Source: Deuterostichococcus epilithicus | Lineage: Eukaryota > Chlorophyta > Trebouxiophyceae > Prasiolales > Stichococcaceae | Assembly: GCA_033439295.1 (NCBI GenBank) | Contig: JAVTLE010000004.1 | Span: forward strand, 124,012-188,011 | DNA: 64,000 bases | Direction of reading: 5' to 3' | Part shown: piece by piece, positions 56,980-64,000 of the stretch | Position numbering within the stretch: position 1 is the first letter of the stretch | Layout: each line of letters opens with the position of its first letter | Translations under genes and position numbers: made by a program | Notes under the pieces: model-generated | The model's database searches: none | Told to the model about the DNA's origin: nothing | What the model saw: only the letters and a program-made list of their open reading frames with translations

Positions 56980-58223
56980 GAGCGGCCCCAGAGCAGTGGC
57001 GAGCGGGGTCCGCCTCCGCTCAAGGGCCGTCCATCAGCTTCAGCGGCCAGCTGCAGCAGCGGGCTGTCGTTTGAGCGTCAGGCAGCGCGTAGCAGCTGGC
57101 GTGGGTCTGGTTCCGTTGCGCGCGGCGTGCTTTCTTGTGGTCCTGTTCTGGCTTCGAGTGGCATTGGTTGGTGCTACAGACTGGTCGGTCGTGCTTTTGT
57201 TGTGGTGCGCGCACGCGGGCCCACGGTCGCCTGACATGCCCTGCGGTTCGCCGAGGTCACAGGGGCTTGCTCGTGGTCCTGGGACTGCGCCACCCCTCCT
57301 GCCAGGTTCATCAAGGGGCCGCACATACACCCTCGCCGCGCAGGCGGGCTGCGCCAACCGCCAAGCGCTAGCCCGNNCCGCCGGTGGCNCGCGGCGGCGG
57401 CGGCGCTCGCCGTCACGTTGCCCGCCGCCCTGACGGGCACCGCTGCTCTTCATCATGCCAATCGCCTCCTTTGTCAGCGTCCGTTCTCTTGGCAGGTCAT
57501 GCTTTGCTGAGCTTCTGGCATGGCACAAATTGGCAAGTTGATCAAGAAAACATATCATCGACCCTTGCTGAGGTGATCCGGTCTGAGTGAAGCGCCTTTG
57601 TGCATTTGCAGCAGCACCGGCTCATCGTCATTGTCGCTTGTGTGCTTGTAAATCATTTCAGCACGAGCAGAATCCTAAATCGACGCACCTGCAAAATCCC
57701 GCAACTTCCGCAGCAGGGCAGGCGTCAAGCCACTGCGAGTTGCTCGCAAAGCAGCTCATGTGTCAGGCATGCATGTTCGAACTTCTTTGAGCAGCATGAA
57801 CAGTGTATCGTCTCGGATGCTCAGCCGTCAGCAAGCCCCTGCCCTCGCAGATCGCCGGCACTCTGGACCGTGCGAAGCGCAACAATCGCGGTTACTGCAG
57901 GCCCAATGCCTTTCAGCCAAGCCGCAGCACCGGCGAAAGATCGCGCACAGCTGCAGGTCGGCCGCGTCAGCCGATCTTATGGCGGCCGCGTCGCCAGCGT
58001 CATTTAGCGTCGGCAGGGTATGCATGTTTGTGCCATGCTGTCTCGCCACACCAGCGCACCCCGAGCCAGAGAACAAGCTGCACGTTCTCTGACGAAGGCA
58101 ATGCACTGTCGCGTCGTGCATCGGATGCACCCCGCTGACCGAGCCTACTGAGCTGCCGCACCGCCGCCGCCGGCGCACTGCCTGCGCACGCCGGCCCTGA
58201 GGGCATCCCTCATCTGGCTGCAG
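56980..58223. other. Interval before the TrpD core, holding its unresolved 5' end
   Basis: Three ambiguous bases lie at about 57376-57389 in GC-rich sequence. The TrpD transit peptide and first exon must lie here or further left, but no start could be fixed. No other gene is recognised. Confidence 0.35.
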
Positions 58224-61200
58224 CTTCTTGACACGCTGGCCGACGGCACCGGCCTCAGCGAGCAAGACACCGAGGCGGCGCTGACGGTGCGCCCCTGCAT
58301 GGCGAGCTGCAGTGGAGGTCCGCGCATGTGGCACACGACGGCCCGACGCCGCTGTTTGTTCGCATGGTGCCTCCATGGTGCAGACACACGAGTCAATCCG
58401 AACCCTGCGCCTCGAATGCAGGGGTTGCTGCGGGAGGGAAAGCCGGTGCAGATTGCCGCCTTCCTCATGCTATTGCGCGCCAAGGTGAGCGTTCCGGACA
58501 TTCACAGGTCTGCAGGAATCATGCCGGCAGTCCTGCACCTGCTCGACGTGAATTTGGGGCCTGGAATCATACGAACGGACAAGGATTGTTCATACGCCCG
58601 CCATGGATGAACCCTTTCACCCTGCTGTGACCGCCGACGGGGTGGTAACTCGTCATGCATGCAGGGGGAGACGGCTGAGGAGGTCGCCGGGCTGGCCAAG
58701 GCAATGCTGCAGGTGTCCGTGCCAGTGCAGATTGGCGAGGACGGTGCGCGTTTCAGAAGAGCTCATCACATCCATCCAGAACAAAAGAGGAGGCGGATGT
58801 CAGCGGTGCTACTCCATAGGCAGCTGGATCGCGCCAGCACATGGCCATATGACGGCATGCATGGCTCACAGAGCTTGCCAGAGCGACAGCACAGCATGGC
58901 CCGCGGCAGCCCGCGGCATCAGACGCAGCGCCAAAGCTTGACTCACAGCGACTTTGACCAAGAGCATGCATGGAGAAATGAGTGTCAACAGGGCTGCGAA
59001 CCCTCCTGAACCCTGGTTCACGCTGCAGTGCTGGACATCGTGGGCACGGGCGGCGACAACATCGGCAGCGTCAACATCAGCACCGGCGCCTGCGTCGTTG
59101 CCGCCGCCGCCGGGGGCCGCATCGCCAAGCACGGCAACCGCTCCGTGTCCAGCTTGTGCGGGTCTGCCGATGTGCTGGAGGTGTGCAGTCACACTCTCGT
59201 AGGCTCTCGAAAGTAGGCTCCGCAGTTACTTGGAGGCACCGCTTGATGTGGCCTCTGCGGCTCGCCCAATGTGGTGGTGGTGGTGTTCTGTTGCGGGACT
59301 CCGCATGGCACACCGCTCTGTGTGCAGCCTGTGCGTACTCCACGGACTTCTAGAGGTGGGGCCTGAGAAACCCCCAGACCTTGCCTGGGTTCGGCAATGT
59401 CAAAACACGCATCTGCTGCCGCCGTGGGCTGCAAAGCGGCGCCCGGGACCTGATCGTCGGTGCTGCAGGCCACCCCCGAGGCCATACAAGTGCTGTCTCT
59501 AGCATCCAGCAGGTTCCTGAAAGACGTCGGGCATAGCAGAGCCACTGCCTGCGGCCCCGGAAGACCGCCACTGCCGTGCCCAGCGTCTGGAGGGATCACA
59601 CATTTCTGTGTGTCAGATACACCTGCATGGTTGTGCAACCAGCCGTTGCTTCATGCGAGTTCCGCCGCAGTTGCTGGGCACGGCGGAGGGGCCAGGCATC
59701 CCCCGTTCGGTGGCGCGCTGTGCGCGGGAGGCGCGCGCCGCCTTCCCGTCATGAAAAGCACATGAAAAGCCTTGGTGCCGATCTCATAGGCGCAGGGCCG
59801 GGGCGCCGTGCCCGAACATGCAGCTGGCGGCCTGCAGCATGCGGGAGGCGGGCCGATGCTCAGGCCGATGCACAAGCCAGTGCAGCTCCGCATGCTGATG
59901 ACTCGCGTTGTCTCCCAAACGCAGGCGCTGGGCGTCGCAGTGGACCTGGGGCCTCGGTCCGTGGCGCGCTGCGTGCAGGAGGCGGGCGTGGGCTTCATGT
60001 ATGCGCCGCGGTACCACCCCGCCATGGCCGCCGTGCGCCACGTGCGCAAGGAGCTCGGGGTGCGTCACAGGTTTTGGAGCGGCGCCCGCCTTCTGGCAGA
60101 TCCAGCACCTGGAACCTGGAATCTGGCTCATGAACACAACTTTCTTTGCAAGGAGATGGGGCTGCATCACACCTCCTTTTTGTTGAGGAAGAGCTCTCCT
60201 TCTGAATAGACAACAAACCGCTGGCGACCTGGGCACTGGAACACTCGGCAGCGGCCGCCACGCGCCATGTGCGCACAGCGCTGGGGATGCCGCGTGCATC
60301 CATTCCAGGTCTGTACTCCAGGGCATTTTGGAAAGTGTCAGCGGTCTGCCGCCATGCGCCATGTGCGCTGTGAGGCGGGGGGTTTGTGAACCCCACACCT
60401 GACGCGGCGTGCGCCGATTCCTGGTGTGGCATTCTGATGTGGGTGCAGATGCCACGTCGATTTCGTGTGCAGGTGCGCACGGCGTTCAACATCCTGGGTC
60501 CGATGCTGAACCCGGCGCGCGCGGCGTACGGCCTGGTGGGCGTCTACAGCGCCGACGTCGGCCCGCTCATGGCGGCGGCGCTGCAGCGGCTGGGGATGCA
60601 GAGGGCGCTGGTGGTGCACAGCTTTGGGCTGGACGAGCTCACGCCGCTGGGGCCGTCGGACGTCATAGAGGCGCGCTCTGACTCCCCCCCACCACCCGAC
60701 GACTGAATGTGTTGAGAAGGCGAGTTGCGAGGCACTCGTCGTGCAAATCGTTGGGTTGGATGGGGATTCGAAGCCGCTCGGTCCACCCGGCGTCAGCGAG
60801 GTGGTCCTCAAAACCCTGTTCCAGGTGCTGGAGGCTGTTCTTGCAGAGCCTGGCTTTTAAAAGGGGTCGGTCATCTCGCGCTGCGAGGTCGGCACCAACA
60901 GCCACTGAAGCTTCTCATCCACCCAAAACTATTGACGTTCAATAGGTCACGCCTACGAATGCGTGCACATACAAGCTGAAGCCGCCCTGGGCCATCCTCA
61001 CGCCCTACGCCACCACACGCCATCCAGTGCTGAGCTGCTTCTCAGCGTCCATCCAGGTCACGCCTACGGGGACACGCACATACAAGCTGGAGCCAAAGGA
61101 CCTGGGCATACCGCGCTGCGAGATAGCGGACCTGGCCGGCGGCGACGCCGCGCACAATGCCAACCTGCTCATGGTGCGGTGGTCTGTGTGCTGTGGCACA

Positions 61201-62080
61201 GACAGCCTGCGAGCTCGTGCAGCTGCGAGAAGCCACGTGCCATCATCTCCGGGTGCTGCCTGATCGAAAGTTCTGCTGTAGACCGGCAGATGGCGTCGGC
61301 AGCGTTGGCCGGCGTCAGTTGCATTCCACCGAATGCGCTGACGCAGATCCGCTGAGCCGCTTGCTGCAATGCCTCCTGCTGCCCCTGACTTGCACACCTG
61401 CGTCTCTGGTCATGCAATCTGGCGCCATGTGCACCAGGACGTGTTTGGCGGCGAGCGTAATGCGATCGCGGACGCGCTGAACCTGAACGCGGGCGTCGCG
61501 CTGCACGCCGCCAACATGGCGGCCAGCCCCGCGGAGGGCGTCGCCGCGGCACAAGAGGCGCAGCGCTCGGGTGCGGCTGCATGGCGGACGACATCTCATC
61601 CTGTCTTAGACCGGGGAATGCGTCCCACTGGCGGCGCCTGCACATGTTCCTGAATATCTGGTGCATCCCTCGGTGCATCCCACCTGGGGCGCCGCTGCCA
61701 CAGCGGACGAGATGCATGCTGCACGCCTCCAATCTCGGCGGCGAGCCCTGCCAGGGTAGTGCGGCTGACTGCTGCTGCACTGCACCATGAGTGAGCGACC
61801 CCGGGCGGCTGTCTGACCGCCTGGACTCGGCATGCACCTGGTCATGTGACAGCAACAAAGAGTCGGGGGATGCTCAGCGGCACACGCCCACACAGCTTCT
61901 GGGCAGCAAAGCCCGGCTGGTGGCACTCGCACTGTTTTGCACTGCTCCTCTCTCCTCACACACCGTGGCTGCCGATGCACAGGCAAGGCCGGGGAGGTGC
62001 TGGCGAAGTGGATAGAGGTCAGCCAGTCGGCGGCACGGGAGGAGGCACCAATGCCATGCACGCCCTCGCAGCTGCTCTGA
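58224..62080 (+). CDS. trpD/PAT1: Anthranilate phosphoribosyltransferase (tryptophan biosynthesis, plastid)
   Basis: Nine exons join in phase to 346 codons: 58224-58286, 58422-58484, 58665-58743, 59029-59180, 59925-60059, 60473-60670, 61057-61173, 61438-61570 and 61983-62080. Landmarks are [20 protein letters not shown], the PRPP site [116 protein letters not shown] and a [14 protein letters not shown] end. It transfers phosphoribose to anthranilate, the second step of the tryptophan branch, in the chloroplast of plants and algae. Exon 60473-60670 must end at GAG followed by GC rather than GT to match the family, so a GC-AG intron is likely. The N-terminal transit-peptide exon lies upstream and is unresolved. 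Confidence 0.95.
60029..60385 (+). repeat. Decayed downstream copies of TrpD exon 5 end
   Basis: The real exon end at about 60030 reads GCCGTGCGCCACGTGCGCAA. Similar GCC(A)CGCGCCATGTGCGC and GCCATGCGCCATGTGCGC segments lie at about 60257 and 60350. The first gap is about 225 bp, so one copy may have been lost; the second is 94 bp. Confidence 0.65.
60940..61120 (+). repeat. Decayed upstream copy of TrpD exon 7
   Basis: The true exon starts at 61057 with GTCACGCCTACGGGGACACG followed by CACATACAAGCTGGAGCC. About 111 bp upstream the intron has GTCACGCCTACGAATGCGTG followed by CACATACAAGCTGAAGCC. About 40 of the first 45 bases match; after that the copy diverges. Confidence 0.9.
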
Positions 62081-62803
62081 GCGGTTTGTGAGCTGGGCGC
62101 TTGCGCATCGCGGGCGGCAAGGAGTGCACACCGAGCCTGGCAGCCAGTGGCGTGCAAGGCTGGCTGGTGAAACGCGCGCATTTTGCCTGCCGGACATCAT
62201 TCGGCGCCGGTCCTGGCGGCGTCCGGCCCATGATGTTTTGCGCGCCCTGCGACAGCAGCTGCACGCGGTGCTGCTCGGTGAGCTCCTACATGGCGCAAGA
62301 GAAGCAGGCACCTGTCGTCCTGAAAATTCCAAACTCGCTGGAAATCCCAGCTTTTCGTTGCGACAGATGCCTTTCAGCAACCACACTGCAGTCCGACTAC
62401 CTTTCAGGACTCCTTCACACGCCGACCATGATATGGTAGTAGGCAGAAGGTCAGTGATTTAATGCTCCACAGGCACGTTGCCTTGACAGGTCAAAGTCGA
62501 GCTTATCTTTTGACCGGTACTGGTGAATAAAGAGAATGACGGCCGAGCAAGGAAAACTGTCGGCCGCCGAAGTTTCCGCGCTGGAACCCCAGCCCACCCT
62601 GCGCCGAAACAAAGGTCGACAACGCCTCGCCTTCTGCTTCCAGTCGCGGTCTTGTGCAGATTCCTTGAAGCATCGATCCGCCATCCAGCTTCCTGCCTGC
62701 TGGATTGACTCAACCACACCATGCGGTTGTGATCAAAGCACCCTGCCTCGTGTTGCGTTGACGACCTCAGGGCCTGCCCCCGTCTCAGGGCGGTACCGCC
62801 GCC
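62081..62803. other. Intergenic region between TrpD and the ABC transporter
   Basis: No exon is recognised. The interval should hold the TrpD 3' end and the promoter of the next gene. Confidence 0.35.
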
Positions 62804-64000
62804 ATGGCGGTGGACGCAGACGCTCTTCCGGACTACGCTGCTGTCCAGGATAGTGCGGCGGATCAGCTTGAGCAGTCAGCGGTGGATGACACAGCGCTCG
62901 ATGTGCACGAAGTCATGCCACCCATCGAGGTGTACAAGCAGCTATTGCTGGACTTCAAGGCAGTCAGCAGTGAGGTGCTGGCTGGTCCTGGCGTCAAGCC
63001 GCTGGTGCCTGGCTGGATGAAGCCGCGCAAGGACGGCGCCATCGTGCAGCCAGCTGTGCGCAAGGTGGGTGAGACGTTCCATGACAGGCGCCGAGGCTGT
63101 CAAGACTCAGCCTTGTTGACACGACACCGATGGTTATACGATACGCAGCGAGCCGTTTCGCTGCCAGGAAGGCCTGCCACGAGGAGTCACGTTTTTCTTG
63201 CACGACGCACCGTACACGCGGTCCGTTCGACTGCTGCGGCTGCATGGTTGCTCGCAGACGCATTTCTAAGGCGCATGTGGTATCTAGGACTTCCACGATC
63301 TCGCTGTGCGTAAGCGCTCAGCTCTAGCTGTCGCCCACGTCTGCACCTCGAGAAACCTAGCTTGAGCAGATGCGTACAACACGAGCAGCGTTGGAGGATG
63401 GCAGCTCGCGAGCAGGATTGCGTGCTGCACAGGACGGTCATACTCTGTTCCGTGTAGTACTGGGCCCAAGTTGATGACTGCAAAGCGTATAGCCATGCGG
63501 TGACTGCAACATCACCGCTGGCTTCTCGGATCAGTATCGGTTGTCAAGCATGAGACGCCTGCTGGGCAGCCTCGCTGCCTGCTAGACCGCTGCGACGAGC
63601 CCATAATAGCTAACCTGTCATGCTTGAGCGACCTGCACGCCTTATGGCATGTAGGCACGTTCAGGCTGTTTGCGCGACAATCCGCCCTGACCAGACGTTT
63701 GTTGGATGCTCGGTGGTGTCGGAACCTTCTTCGATGTGTCTGGACTGCCTCCGCATTGCACCTGGTGACCGTGGCCTGCGTCAATCCCATCTGCAAACAT
63801 GCTAGCACTGGCCCAGCAGATTGTCCGGCATGCGGCTGCGTGGACGATGCTGCACTAAATTGCCTGTTCGCGCCGCCGCAGATCCTGCTCAGCATCTCGG
63901 GCTGCTGCCTGCCGGGCGAGCTGCTGGCGCTGATGGGGCCCAGCGGCTCCGGCAAGACATCGCTGCTGTCCATCATTGGTGGCCGCGTGCCCAAGTGAGT
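62804..64000 (+). CDS. ABC transporter (ABCG/White-type), 5' end, cut by window
   Basis: Exon 63882-63994 encodes [20 protein letters not shown] and the Walker A motif GPSGSGKT, then [11 protein letters not shown]. This order and spacing is typical of ABCG half- or full-size transporters. The window ends exactly at its GTGAGT donor. Exon 62804-63064 begins at an ATG in good context (GCCGCCATGG), reads [14 protein letters not shown] and ends in phase 0 before GTGGGT. It is placed as the first exon because phases fit and no other gene start is seen between. It shows no ABC motif, and the short strand that usually precedes ILxxxSG is missing. An unseen exon between the two, or two separate genes, is possible. 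Confidence 0.75.

Noticed and set aside
55916-57433. A 505-codon plus-strand ORF with a polyglutamine tract
   Set aside because: Outside the CAG run it is Arg/Cys/Trp-rich in a way typical of an off-frame read; the alternative frames have more protein-like flanks.

Overview
The window is nuclear DNA of a eukaryote with GC-rich, intron-dense genes. Short exons of about 50 to 280 bp are joined by GT-AG introns with GTGCG/GTGAG-type donors and TGCAG-type acceptors. Introns are mostly 100 to 500 bp, and alanine/glutamine-rich low-complexity tails are common. The gene set fits a core chlorophyte green alga: an algal-type prolyl 4-hydroxylase with a ShKT tail, a plant-type anthranilate phosphoribosyltransferase, a Notum/pectin acetylesterase-family hydrolase, a GT90 glycosyltransferase and a Hint-like exon. 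I cannot name the species. No prokaryotic, viral or CRISPR feature was seen.

Layout, left to right. 0.4-4.2 kb (+): 3' part of a sirtuin with a very long Ala/Pro-rich tail. 5.6-11.1 kb (+): bZIP transcription factor, probably with a further low-complexity exon to 12.07 kb. 13.8-19.3 kb (-): pectin acetylesterase/Notum-family hydrolase. 20.8-24.9 kb (+): prolyl 4-hydroxylase. 25.7-29.0 kb (-): signal recognition particle receptor beta subunit. 29.65-32.7 kb (+): NAD malate dehydrogenase. 34.2-40.4 kb (+): GT90/CAP10 glycosyltransferase. 41.4-43.5 kb (-): small acidic PP28/PDAP1-like protein. 44.3-45.9 kb (-): Hint/Hog-like exon and possible secretory N-terminus. 46.7-49.4 kb (-): unrecognised multi-exon gene. 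50.7-51.2 kb (+): F-box protein fragment. 52.5-53.2 kb: one exon on the minus strand and a dead inverted copy of it on the plus strand. 54.1-55.75 kb: a tandem array that ends in a tRNA-Trp gene. 56.0-57.0 kb (+): low-complexity ORFs with a CAG tract. 58.2-62.1 kb (+): anthranilate phosphoribosyltransferase. 62.8 kb to the end (+): start and ATP-binding exon of an ABC transporter, cut by the window edge.

For the main genes, exon borders were fixed by requiring compatible intron phases and an intact family motif across each junction. Junction-consistent models are complete for SRP receptor beta, GT90 and the PP28-like gene, and nearly complete for malate dehydrogenase, prolyl 4-hydroxylase, TrpD and the acetylesterase.

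The most unusual signal is not a gene. Introns next to real exons repeatedly contain decayed, non-coding copies of the exon edge together with its splice site. They sit in tandem at roughly 90 to 145 bp spacing, upstream or downstream of the true exon. I see this in the sirtuin, bZIP, acetylesterase, P4H, SRP receptor, malate dehydrogenase, GT90, PP28-like and TrpD genes. A fresh version of the same process may be the 110/111-bp array at 54.6-55.7 kb, whose every unit carries the last 18 nt of the adjacent tRNA-Trp gene. This suggests continuing short-unit tandem duplication as the engine of intron growth in this genome.
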